This document shows positions 47,766 to 59,700 of a DNA stretch of 64,000 nucleotides, piece after piece. The stretch is taken from positions 248,001 to 312,000 of the forward strand of contig VZRG01000189.1 in the NCBI GenBank assembly GCA_013397435.1, written 5' to 3'. Source of the DNA: Erythrocercus mccallii. Its lineage: Eukaryota > Chordata > Aves > Passeriformes > Dicruridae. A program made the translations under genes and the position numbers. The notes under the pieces were generated by a model, which saw only the letters and a program-made list of their open reading frames with translations, was not told where the DNA came from and did no database searches. Numbering within the stretch: position 1 is the stretch's first letter; each line of letters begins with the position of its first letter.

Positions 47766-50160
47766 GATTTCAAAAATGACCTCATCCTTGAAGAAGACTA
47801 TGACTGTCTAATTCAAGGAGGAAAAGCTCAGAAATCCTGGCTAGCTCTGTGAAAGTAAGGAACAGTTATCAAAAAGCATCTGTCCCCATCACTGAGCCCT
47901 TCAGTGAAGCAAAGACAAATAAGAAATAACTGCCCAAAGTTAAATGCCTGGAATGCAGTTGCTTGGCTGGAGAGGGCAAGCAAGAAAGCAAACTTAGGTT
48001 CTATTCATTCCACAGTATTGGTAATTTTTTTTATTATTTCTCCATCCTAAATGGGATTAAGACCTAAATTGGCCCAGCCTAACCTTAGAAAGCATTATGT
48101 AATTTCCACCTTTGGGTGGGATCACTTTCACATGCACTGTCTAGTGGTTTTCTCTCCCAGATAAGAGTTTGTGTAAGAATGATATCCTTTTGGTGAGTCC
48201 CAGCCAAGGCTTGCTGGCAGCATCTGGACTGGGACTTGTTAGCAAGAAGTCCCATTTTTCTCACTACTGCAAGACACTGACAAGCCTTCTCACTGCATAG
48301 TGCCTCAGTCTGCCAAGGAAAACCAATATGAGTAATGTTCTTACTTCCCTTAGGACAGGAATTGCATGCTGTGAAAAGATGATATTTATGAGGCATGTTG
48401 CTTGTAACTTGACTTCTATTAATTTTAAAAACCTGCAGAATGAGTACAACTTTTTTTTTTCATTCTATTTCACTGATTTCAAAATTGTGATTGTGAGCTG
48501 GTTTTGGGCATGGGAATGCCGCCAGTGTTAATATAATGCTTTGTCCTCTGTATCTTTTCCTATCTTATTCAAACCAGATTTTCTGCGTATTTCTCCCTCC
48601 TTAGTGCTTTATCTCAAATTGTGAGTTCTTTTCATTCATTCTTATCTCTAGTTTGGTGTATCTATTTTTCCTGTACATTTTATCAGGATTTTAACTTTCT
48701 TGTATTTTCCCCACTTCTATTTTATTTTTTTTTCTTCTGTCCCCAGTTTTATCACAGTCTCTCTCTTTTCCTTACCTTTGCAAGCTCCATTTCATCCATA
48801 ACTCTACTGAGAGAAGTAAAAAGAGTTGACATCAAACACAGCCGACGGGAGATTTTAAAAACGTGTTTCCCTGTAATAATTATACTCATTATTTATCTGT
48901 AAACTTGTTTGCAGTGGATACTAGGACATCTCTTTACTCACTTTATCTTTTCCCAGTGAATTTAAATGGTCTTTATTAATTTCCCTCTGCACAGATTAAC
49001 TTGTTGTGTCATCATTCTGCTGTCCCCTGTGTGTCCTTTAATCCATTGGCATATTTATAACTTCTGGGTTAAAATTACTTGACAAGGAGCAGTTGAATGT
49101 GTATAAAATAATACCATTTAATCTCTCTTTTTGGGGGTAGAGGTGAGGGAAGGAAATGGACTTCTTCCTGACATTGCAGAATAGTCTCTCTAAATGATGA
49201 ACATCTTTTCTTCACAACTCTATGTGGGCTTCATAACTCCACCACAGAGTCACTTAAAAGGTTCTGTAATGAATCTGGGAGTATAAACTTGCTGTAAAAT
49301 CTTGACTGGCTCTGCTGCTCTGGCTTTCTTCTATGGGGTACTGGCTCTATTAAATCATACAGATTTTCAAACTAGCTGCTACTTGGGCAAGATGTTTCTA
49401 TAGGAAATGGCATAACTATATATTACATTTCTTCAGAACATTACTTCCTAATTTCATCTTAGTTTTTACTTGTTATTTTCCCCTTCTAATCAGCAAAACG
49501 GCATTGCCAAATTTTTGCAACCTCCTTAAAGCAGGCACACACTCACTCAGCTCTTTCTGCTCCTCTGACAAGCTACTTTAGAAAGGTCTGACTGTACGTG
49601 ATAAGGCCATAAATTTGAAGCACAGATGGTCCAGTTGTCTTTGCAATTATTGTATTTCACCGTTTGGTACACAAGGGTTTCATTTATTTAAGATATATTT
49701 TTCTTATAATTGGAATCTGTCATGGCAGGTTGGCTTGTCTGTTTGCTGGTGGACAAACTGTTTGTGTAACAGGTTTACTGGGAAAGGCTGAGCTCAGTGT
49801 GAGTATATTTTCTCCCCATTTCCCAATAAAGAATAAATCATCTGTAATACATGGTACTTTTGGCTGACCTAGTGTTGTCATAAAGATAATATGTCCTTTG
49901 AGACAAGCATTCTGTGTGAGGGCAGTGATTTGTTTTTAGAATGCATTTTCCATTAACATTAAAAACAGAAAAAGTAATTATTTGTGAACCGTTCATTTAA
50001 GTCCACAATGAAACATTTCTACTCGCTCAGGGTAGAAAATAGCATGGCTTCTACAAAAAAAGATGAGAAAAAAAATGCTGCTTAATCATTTGGCTGAACA
50101 AAAGCCCTATATCCATTTTTTGTCAGTTCCTGAGATTTAATTAAAACACAGAGGTTGATT

Positions 50161-50183
50161 CCAAACCAAACCAAACCAAACCA
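50161..50183 (+). repeat. Short CCAAA microsatellite
   Basis: Between four and five copies of CCAAA lie in tandem. It uses the same unit as the large array at 54813. Confidence 0.9.
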
Positions 50184-50884
50184 ATGCCTAATTATCACAA
50201 GTGTTAATTACAAGTCTTGCTTTAACAGAATGACTGATAGAACAGAATGGCAAATGCCTTCCCAACAGCAAACAGATTTAGTGACAAATGAAACAAGATG
50301 CAAATTGAGGACATCTTTTAGCCTTTGAAATCCTGTTTTACCTCTGCTGTGAATAATAGTGGGAATTGTTTTAGTCCATGTTGGGGTTTGTTTATCATGA
50401 AATTCTGCTTGCGGTTTGAGGCCATGAAAATAGAAAATGAAAATAGGGTATATACCTCAATCTGTGAATCCTTTTTCCTCCAGTGGCATAAGTTAAATAT
50501 GTGAAATCAGCATAAAGTAGGAACTCAGCCTGCTGGGTTTATATTTCCAGATAGCTACTGGAATCAAGTTGAAGGTAAAATACAGGTTTCAGATGTGAGA
50601 TCTCCCAGAAGGCAAACATTTATAAAGAACTTATAGCTGGAAGTGGATTTGGACAGCTGTTAATGCCAAAACAGTGCCTGTTTTTAGAAACCATGTTCTC
50701 TTCACACTGAGGCTGACTCACTAAATTCCACCTACAGTAAATGACAAATGTTATGGGTGTTCCTTTCTGAACTATAGAGATGAAGGGTTTTGTTTCCATT
50801 CTTCCTGTTGCTTGAGAAATGAACCTGCAGTTTTTCTTCACTCCAGGGATTTGATGTGAAATATGGCAGAAAATTTCAAATCAT

Positions 50885-50956
50885 NNNNNNNNNNNNNNNN
50901 NNNNNNNNNNNNNNNNNNNNNNNNNNNNNNNNNNNNNNNNNNNNNNNNNNNNNNNN
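50885..50956. other. Assembly gap (72 N)
   Basis: Seventy-two undetermined bases interrupt the sequence. The flanks (ending AAATCAT and resuming TTATTTGC) are ordinary unique sequence, so the cause of the gap is not visible. The true length may differ from 72. Confidence 0.99.
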
Positions 50957-51474
50957 TTATTTGCAAAGGTGTGAAGAAATAGGGATGCTCAGAGAGTGAA
51001 GAGGATTTTAGTGGGCAATGGTTTTACACACGTGATCCCCAGATTGCAAATATTAAGCATCTACCTGATTTTGTGTTCTTGGCCTATTTTGTGAAGGTAA
51101 CAGAAATGTGAATAACTAGAAATTTAATTGCCAACAAACCAGTTTTATGAGGTTGGACATTACAATACACAGATCCTTTCTACTTTGTTAATTTGATTAA
51201 AAAGTGCACCTCTCTACCTAATTTTTTTTCATCCATTTATTTTTGTTTCCTGTCCTAGATGATCAGAATATATTGCAAGTTTATGTTCTCCAAGCTTAAT
51301 TTGCCATTATTTTCATTTGAAATTACTTCCTACAAATTCACATAGTTATTTCTGTGGTATTAAGAAAGAATTCTTGTATTTCTTAGAAAAAACTATTTTT
51401 CAGGTAAAGCTGATGAATTTAAAGATAATAGTCATGGCACAGTGAGATTTTACATTCATATTGCTATCTGTATT

Positions 51475-51612
51475 GCAGCACTTCAGTGTGTTTTGCAAAT
51501 ACTAGTGAATTCAACCTTAAGCTTCCTATGGGGCATGGACTGTCATCACCATTTTACAGATATAGTAAAATGGCTGAATTACCTTAAATCTACACAGTAA
51601 ATCAGAAAATAG
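51475..51612 (-). repeat. MIR-like ancient SINE fragment, antisense
   Basis: CCTATGGGGCATGGACTGTC then ATCACCATTTTACAGAT matches the antisense MIR block 'ccctatgaggtaggtactattatcatccccattttacagat'. Upstream TTTTGCAAATACTAGTGAAT fits 'ctttacatgtattaactcat', and downstream CTTAAATCTACACAGTAAAT fits 'caaggtcacacagctagtaagt'. Three blocks in the right order over about 130 bp support the call, though identity is modest. It is non-coding and heavily eroded. Confidence 0.55.
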
Positions 51613-53976
51613 ATGTGTCTGTAACTGAAATGTGATACCTTAAAGACCAATTATTCTAGATACAGGGTTTTAAGGATATCCTGACCTATAAAATGGGTTC
51701 TGTTCTTTGCAGCAGTGGACTTGATGGCACAGCTTGAAATGACAGTTTCTCCTGAAGTCACCAAAATCTGGAATGCTTGTTTTGAAGGAAGAATAAAACA
51801 ACACCAGTGTTTTAACTTGGTTTTGATGATTGCTAGCAGCAATCTCAGACCACTTTCAACCTAAGCTTAGAAAAAGAAATTTTTTTCTGATAGACATACC
51901 CCATGATCTGGTCAGGTTTGGGTCTGTGTTGGCTGCCTTGCATTTCTACTGTGATAAGTAAAATATTTATTCCTTTTCTCACCAGGGTCCCATGCTGGGC
52001 ATACCGGATCTGTCTAGGAGCTGATCTCTTCCATTGGATGACAACTGTTGCAAATACCCTGCTTTTTCTTTTCTTTTATTTTTTTTCCTTTCTTATTCTT
52101 GTGATATTAAGTTCCAGATATTCTATGCTAAACATGCAATTTCAAGTCTTAATCTGAGAGACAGCACTGGGAATTGCTGAGTTCTCCTCAAAGAGGGTGG
52201 GATCAGTACAAAAGCCCCATGGTGTGTTAGAGCATTACATCAGCTACTTATCAACAGCATTTTTGTACTGTTTGTATTCAGATGAGATTATGTCCAAGTA
52301 TGATTTTATTCTGGCCTCCTCTAAATTAGATTAGTGCAAACCAATTGCATCCTTCTTTCAAAGAGGTAATTTGTTGCAGGTATCTTGCAGGATCTAACTC
52401 TGAAACAGGAAACATGGTTGATCAGCTGTGCTAAAATGGTTTGGTATTCATTAAAAAATTCATTGCTTCTGTGACTGATGGAACTCCTTTTTGAGAAAGA
52501 CACTACATTTGATAGGAGAAGTCCACAGCAACACTTATTTATTTAATGGTGTTGGGTATTCGTTTTGGAAAAGAGCTGAGTTGGAAATCATGCAAGCAGC
52601 TGTTACATAGTTAGATTAGATAATGTAAATGTTTAGAAAATGCAAATTAAGCTCACGATAATTAGTAATGATGCTTTTCTACTCTTATTAATAAGGTAAT
52701 GCTTCTGGCAATTACATTTAAATTTCATATGAAGGTTCAAAGCACTGGAACAGTTCTGTTTAGAATAGCAGAAGTTGGACTGTACCATGGGCTCTTACAG
52801 AACCAGAAACTGCTCCTCTCTGTTTGCAGTCACAGAACCTTTGCCTTTTCTTGATACATCTGCTGCTGGGAAGAAGGAGAACCATGTATAATTGTGAATG
52901 ATTGTGTTAGTTTTTATACAAAGGCTGCTGTAATAACATTTTGAAATAAAAGACAACCCTCTGTGTGTTACTTTTAGGATATGCAAACATATAAAGTGAC
53001 ATCTGTCCTATGTAGGGGAGAAGAACTGAACAGCCGTCAATTTAAAGCAACCTTGATGTGGCATACTTCTTAATTGAAATGCACATTTGCAAAAACAAGC
53101 CCTTTCTGAAATGTCTGGGACCTGCTCAGCGTTGACATGTAAGTCTGTGTTGTTGGCATAAACCAGTCCAAAATCCTGGCAGAGACACAGAAAGGAAAGA
53201 ACACGGAATGTTAACAAAGGCTTCATTAATATTGATGTGTAATTCACATGGCAGAGAAAAGCTGCATTATTAGCCACTATTGTAAGGGTTCTGGCATTAA
53301 TATTCAATGAGGCTGTGTGAGTATTGAGATTCTCTGACTTCTGGGTACACCAGTGGTCCAGTCATAATGATGAAAACTATGCTAGAATTAGTGGGAACCT
53401 CATGCTATCTACACGGTAATCAAGGTCTGTTTTGAGCTTGCATTGGTATCTCTTGTGGAATGGAGGGGCACCCAAACTTTGTTCTGCATTCAGGAAGCTC
53501 CTGCATCTAAGATGAAGGCAACACCATTTCTCTACAGCTCCGTGCTGGATCTTGGTTGGAGAGAATTTTCACAGGAGACAATTTTATACCTGGTCAGCTG
53601 AAAACAACCCATTCCTCACTTCTCCTAGGAAACCATTTGTGGGCTACCAAATAATAGAACAGTCCTTTTTTCATCTTCAGTTATAAATAAGGGGTTTTTT
53701 TTAAGATGTGTCTTAGTAAAAGACTTCATTCACAACAAACTGTGGTTGAATAAAGTATGTGCTAATTGGACTTGGCCAACTAAATATGTGAACAGGGAAT
53801 CCCTTTACCATTTGTATATATAAATGATACTGTGATACAGTATTTGCAGGCTGCGATCTATTGAGACCCATGGAATACAACTTTATCCATGAAGGCAAGT
53901 GCATTGACATCAGTGGGGCTAACTGCATTGCTTAAAGGCAAGTAACTTCATGAAGCCTTTGCAGGGTGAAGGCCTC

Positions 53977-54032
53977 AGTGTGTGGCTTAAAGGCTCCATT
54001 TTTTAGTGTGTGACTTAAAGGCTCCATTTTTT
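53977..54032. repeat. 28-bp tandem duplication, two copies
   Basis: The unit AGTGTGTGGCTTAAAGGCTC plus CATTTTTT occupies 53977-54004 and is repeated directly at 54005-54032 with one G-to-A change. The copies abut without a spacer and differ at only one base, so the duplication is probably recent. Confidence 0.95.
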
Positions 54033-54812
54033 AAAGTCTTCACTAGGGTTGTGTTCTGCCTGTATCAATTCCGTGCTTTTCCACTGAATCCTCACCATCT
54101 TTCTGAAACAGAATTTCATTTAAAAAAAGAAACAAATGTATCTTGAAAATCCCATTATCCAGGAACAAACCATACATTTATTGAGATCTTAATTAATTTA
54201 TGTTTTTCTTTATAAAATGAAAATGTAGGATCTTTCCAAGAAATCACCAGGTGCATTGGCCTTACAGATGCTGGCTTATGTATTTAGCTTCCCCCCAATA
54301 TCATTGGTACACACAGACATTATTTCATCCTTATTTCAGCAATATATTGAGACAAGAATTTCTTGTCTCCTCCGTGTGGCAGTTACCAGCACTCAAACAG
54401 CCAGTCCTCTTTCGTTCCACACTCCACCATTTTTACAGCTGAACACTGAGCTTTCTACCTTTCAGTGAATTCCATCATGAGAACCAAACCGCTCCTGAAG
54501 CCACAGTCTCAAATATGGATTGTGACTATCCTGCAACCTGCCTGTCATGTCCCATGCCTGATCCATACTGCTGATGGGTTCAGATTTGTCTTTTCATTCT
54601 TTCCCAAGAGCACTGCTTCACATTCCACCAGTGTTTCCCTGGTAGGGAAGTTTGTGTAGTGCAACCCTGAATGGTTCTCTTGTTACTGCAGAATAGTCCA
54701 GGGACTCCACAGTGTCAGGTGCAGATCTCTCCTCACTTCTACCTACTCCCAAGCAGGTACTCATCCAAGTGTGTGTGATAGTAACACAGCTGCACAACCT
54801 GTGGTGAGGCAT

Positions 54813-54883
54813 CCAAACCAAACCAAACCAAACCAAACCAAACCAAACCAAACCAAACCAAACCAAACCAAACCAAACCAAAC
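54813..54883 (+). repeat. CCAAA pentanucleotide microsatellite, about 14 copies
   Basis: A perfect, uninterrupted array of the five-base unit CCAAA (TTTGG on the other strand) runs for 71 bases. Its purity implies recent expansion and likely length variation between individuals. The minus strand, with GG every five bases, could form two-layer G-quadruplexes. Confidence 0.98.
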
Positions 54884-55232
54884 ATCTGTGCTGGCCCCTT
54901 CTCTTGCTTAGGCAGCATTCAGAGATGGGTTGGCAGCTGGGGATGGGAGAAGAGTTGGGACACATTATGACATGTACTTTGTAAAGTTATTCTTAGTACT
55001 TCCATGCCATTCATAATTCATGTTGAATAATGCTTATTTATGCTGTGCCACCAGCTGCTTGTTGTTTTATAACGGTGCCATTAGCTTAGTACTAGAAAAT
55101 GACAAAGAACGCCAAATACAGCTGGGCTGTTAGTGAAGGAACATAATGCATAGAAAGAAATTGAGATCAAGTGAGTATGCAGAAGCACTTGCTCCAGGAT
55201 ATCCTAAATGATTAATAGCATCATGGGGAGCA

Positions 55233-55266
55233 TTTGACTAATAAAACACTTTGACTAATAAAACAC
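55233..55266. repeat. 17-bp perfect tandem duplication
   Basis: TTTGACTAATAAAACAC occurs at 55233-55249 and again at 55250-55266 with no difference. Each copy carries AATAAA, so the duplication doubles a poly(A)-signal-like hexamer. Confidence 0.95.
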
Positions 55267-56510
55267 TTAAGTCCTGCTACAAGTTCTGAAAATTTAAGAA
55301 GACAATCTGCATTTTTTTACCTTCAAGACCTTGTGTAGGAATTCAATATTTACTTTTCTTATCCTCCACTTCAGTAGCTTCCACCACTTCTTAGTAACAG
55401 TCTTGGTTTCATTTTTTGCCCCAGCTCATAATTCCTAATAATTTTTTCCATGTTGACATGGAAGATTTTCTCTTCTGTCTTTGCAGACAACTGATGAAAA
55501 CCATCTGAAAATGAAAAATGGCAGGTGGTCCATTCACACTGATTATTAATATGAACATGTCCTACCTTAGTCTGTTTTGTCCCCAGCTGGTCCTCCACTC
55601 TGCTTTAGCCTTTAATTGTTCAGCTGTAGCAAGGTATTTTCAAAGTCATGCCAAGACAGGACTCACTATATCCTCCTGATTTTAGCCCTTCCATACTGAC
55701 TACCCTTCTAAGTTTCCCTTGTACATTTTTATTTTCCCATTCCAAGGTTATAAATAATGCTGCCCCTATCGCTTTATGTCAATAACATTAGTTTTACCCA
55801 GAGGACTTATATTTAGGGGTGGTTTTCCGAAAAAAACCCCAATTTTGCAATACTTCATTGTAAATGATGCAGTGTGAGACCATATGCTCACATCTGGATA
55901 GTAGTTGTCCTAGTAGTTTGCTGTGAAATGAATGCTGCTCACCCTGGTAGTTTGTGCATTTAGCTTGTGATAAGTCCATTTATCCTTTTGTATTCCCAGC
56001 TGAGATTCTCAATGCCTTCTCCTAATCAGAATTTAAAGTGAGTGATATGCAATCAGGAGGGTTTTTAGAGAACAGTAAGGTGCTTGTCGTTTTACCTGTG
56101 CACTTAACAGGCGTTCATTTTTCTCACCAAATAAGAGTGGCACTCACAGGCACAAGGAGCCACCAGGAAACACTCAGCCAGGCTCTCTAATATTGAGCAG
56201 GACATTTTGCTGGAGCAAATTTGCAGTATTTCTCTATAGCTGCAGATTTGCCATAACTTGATGTAGTCACCTGGCCCTCTGGGGCCAACGAACACTCATG
56301 GCTATCTATATGTTCTTTTGTTACCAAAAGATTGAAAGCTTTTTACAGAATAATGACTAATTCTGTTGCCATGTCACTTTAGGAGTCTGATTTGTAAGCC
56401 CTTTTGGGATTCAGTACCAAGGAGTGGGTGTGTACTATTACCCTGCATTTGAGCTGTGAAAGGAATGGGATCACTGGCATGGAAAGAGTTTCAACACTGT
56501 CCTATGCAAA

Positions 56511-56542
56511 GTAACCAACCTACAAGGTAACCAACCTCCAGA
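56511..56542. repeat. 16-bp tandem duplication, near perfect
   Basis: GTAACCAACCTACAAG at 56511-56526 is followed by GTAACCAACCTCCAGA, which agrees for its first 11 bases and differs in the tail. Confidence 0.8.
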
Positions 56543-56666
56543 GTGGAATACTTAAATCGTCTGAAGGCTTATAAGTGCAAAATGTGTGTTACAGACATTT
56601 GAGAGGAAAGGGAAAGGAGAGGTCTGGAGAGAGGTTTCAGGAAACCACAGTTTCACTTCGTGAAAG

Positions 56667-56729
56667 GTCAAAGGTTGGACTCAATGATCTTAGAGATCTT
56701 TTACAACCCAAATGATTCTGTGATTCTGG
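56667..56729 (+). mobile_element. CR1 LINE 3' terminus, sense, very short
   Basis: GGTCAAAGGTTGGACTCAAT, GATCTTAGAGATCTTTTACA and ACCCAAATGATTCTGTGATT are the last 60 bases of a CR1 element ('gaggttggactcgatgatctcagaggtcttttccaacc' plus 'attctgtgattct'). Only the 3' tip remains, typical of extreme 5' truncation. The wording differs from the copies at 13.0 and 19.7 kb, so it may be another subfamily. Confidence 0.9.
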
Positions 56730-59700
56730 AAGGAGATATCAGTGAGTTGATTGGGGTCTCCTACACTGGATGGGCTCCTGTACTCAGCAGTTGCAACAGT
56801 TTTCATGGTATCTGTATCCAAAATCCGTAGAGGCCCTGATATGGTAGCTGCATAATCCTTGTTGGATAAACTTGGCTTTTCCACTGCTGTGGTCTGCTTG
56901 GCCTTGCTGGGAGATGTGGTTTTTGGTGATAAAAGCAACCAGAAAGCAACAAAGGGAAATTTGCAGTGGATGGCATAGCACATATGATCAAATCTGTCTT
57001 GAAAAGTGGCAGGCACCTCTCAGACTTTTAAAGACACAGTGCACAGTAAGAAAAATCCCAGCAATTTCATACTCCACATGAGCTGCAGTCTGAATTAATG
57101 GAAGCAATTTGTGTGTTGTGCTTCCTTCTAAACTTCTGTTGAATGTCTTGCAAGAATACTGTGTAATTTTAGTCTATGCTGTTCATTTTCCCCATCGACC
57201 AAGCTGTAGATGTAAAAAATAGCATATTACAAGGAATCATACTTAAATCTATCAATATTTCCCAGTGAACCTGTATATTAATTCAGATTAGACCTCCTAC
57301 TGTTTTAATTCTGTAACCTGAGTAAACTACACTCCCAATACATCATGTATTATAAAAGATACATAACCAAGATGCTGTTAAGCTAATCACTATTATTTTT
57401 CACTTGACACACTGCATTTATATTTTTGATAAGACTCTGTATCATCTGCCTATTTTCTAGACCTTTGAAAAATACATACATGCAATGTGTATTCACTCAT
57501 AAATCTATATTTTTCAAGCACAATTTTAAACTTCTAAAATATTTCAAAGTTCTGATTAACTTTTTGGATATTTTTGAATCTCGGTATATATGTTAAGATC
57601 TGATAAGTAGAAAATCAGAATAATTTCTCTAGAATTAATACTTCTTTATGTGTCTGGAGACAGAAATAATTTTTAACATTATGGTTCCTTCCTAGAAAAA
57701 AACCCAGCAAAACATATAGTTCCAGTGTAATGGAAAGGTAGTCCCTTTCCTTATTGGTCAAGTGATATAGGAGCTTAAAAATATAAGTAAAATTAACCAA
57801 ATTCAGTTAGTATTCAACAAGTAGTATATCTCAGATAAGGATTTTCAAAGGGTTCAAGAGGACTCAGTATTTGTCTTTAACTTTTCTGCATATAAGTACA
57901 CTGAGATGTCTACCAGCAGCATTTTTTGAAGGATAGGTCTGCTCAATACATTTCTGTGGAAACCTTGTCTGCATCGACATTTATAATACTGTGAGAGAGA
58001 AACGTGATCCAAGTAAGGTCACTGAATAAAGCCAACATCAGGCGAAAAAATATGCACATAATGCCACATGAAACTCTCAATATTCTTTTTTTCAACATTA
58101 TTTTCCCTGGGTAAAGTCAGTCTCTATCCTCTACATTCAATATTTTACTTCCCTCATCTATTTGTCCCCTTGCTCCCTCTGATGTGAAATACCTTCTTTT
58201 ACTTTCCTGATGTTTAGAGGTTGGAAATGTGCTGAGGGTGGCACTGAGATCTCACCAGTTGTGGCGCAGCACCATGTTCCTAGGAGATCAGCTAATGAGC
58301 AGGGAGAGGCAGTGGCTCTGCCTGGGTCTCTGCCGATGTGGGATAAAGCCTTCTTGAGCTGTTACACTGCAAGTGCTGTTAAACCCCATGAAAAACGTTG
58401 TGGCAGTGTCAGATGAGCATCAGAGATTTTCCAAACTTGATCTAACCTTTTTGTCTTTAACAAAAGGAAAGTGGAAAGGCAGGAGGATGAAGGGCCAAGG
58501 AGGAAAAAAAAAAAGGTGGATTTGAATTGCAGGCAGGAACTGAAAGCCCATAAAAGCTGTTTAAAAATCCAGAGTCAAAGAACACAGCAAGTGATGAGTT
58601 TTTAACAGTAGACAGATTTTACTGCAGAGAAGCAAAGCATTTCTGTGTTTAACTGTGCTTACAATTAATCAACTTTTAATTCTGTTCATTAAGCTTCATT
58701 ATTATGAAGCAGTGTATTATCACCACAAAGGAGTGGATTTGATTAAATTTTGAAGTGGAACAATTCAAAAATAATACTGCAACCTAACAGAGCCTGGTAA
58801 AATCCACACACAGAGGTTCTCTTACATTAAATCCAGTAGAAATGGTCTCTTTTCATCAGATAAGAGTTTGGCTGGAGATCCTGGGACCTTCTTATTTGTC
58901 TCTCTATATTTATAGTGTATGGGTGTGTGTGTTTATAAAACTACTTATACAGTTTCATACACAACTACAGGATTGATTTCCCCTGTTGCATATCAGCTCA
59001 GGTGCCAGGGTGGTGATGTTAATGTTCTGATGTGTGAATGATTTTAGTTACCCAAACACAGACATATAATGGGGCAATTTTCTCAAGTTATTTTTTTCCA
59101 TCAGAAAATTTCCTACTTCAAGGGGTAATTTCTGAAGCAGTCCCTTTTAATTAAAGCCAGTTGGCATGCAATCTTTTCTTAATGCATAATTTAGTTTTCA
59201 CTAGACTAGAAAACCCAAAGAAATCTGGACTAAGTGTATGTGTTGACTTTCCCCCAAGCAAAGATGTGGCTAGATACCTTTGAGCAGCATTTTCAATCTA
59301 TGATAAAGAGATTGCTGCAATGTTAAGGCAAGGAATTTTGTTGATTCTTGATCTTATAAAGAATCTGAATCCAAGACCAACCAGTACCTCTTCCCAGTTC
59401 TGCTGGATATATAAAGCTCCTCAGCCATTTTTTATTTCTTTTACTCTTAATACTTCTTGACTTGTTTCAGGTTGTCCTATGAACTTGGTTCTTCTCACTG
59501 ATAATCCCCCGATGAACAGAACACACAACAACTGCCTTCCCTTGCAACACAGACATTTGTTTGTCTATCATCCAGAGAAAACTGCATGTGATAATTCTCC
59601 AAAGCCAAATTATCATGTAGTCCCATTCTGGGATTTTTCTTCACCAAGGCATGTTCCATGTTGTATAAGATGAGGGACTGGACATTATTTTAGACCTGTT

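Larger units (their letters stand above)
43966..50884. other. Unique AT-rich non-coding DNA up to the assembly gap
   Basis: No gene could be supported. Visible items are a TTTG-rich tract (47391-47455), a poly(A)-signal-plus-A13 arrangement (47728-47765) and a five-copy CCAAA run (50161-50183). Frames such as 45184-45522 are unrecognised. Confidence 0.45.
50957..56666. other. Non-coding DNA with clustered small repeats
   Basis: No gene could be supported. The first 3 kb is unique apart from the MIR-like fragment. The part from 53.9 to 56.6 kb holds three short tandem duplications and the CCAAA array, all annotated separately. The frame at 54618-54965 owes its WFGLV repeats only to the microsatellite. 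Confidence 0.5.

Noticed and set aside
54618..54965. Frame with repeated WFGLV units that looks like a repeat protein
   Set aside because: The repeat is only the translation of the CCAAA/TTTGG microsatellite.
56690..57016. 108-codon minus-strand frame
   Set aside because: Its C-terminal end is the antisense of the CR1 tip at 56667-56729, so it cannot be an intact conserved gene. The rest was not recognised as a retrocopy.
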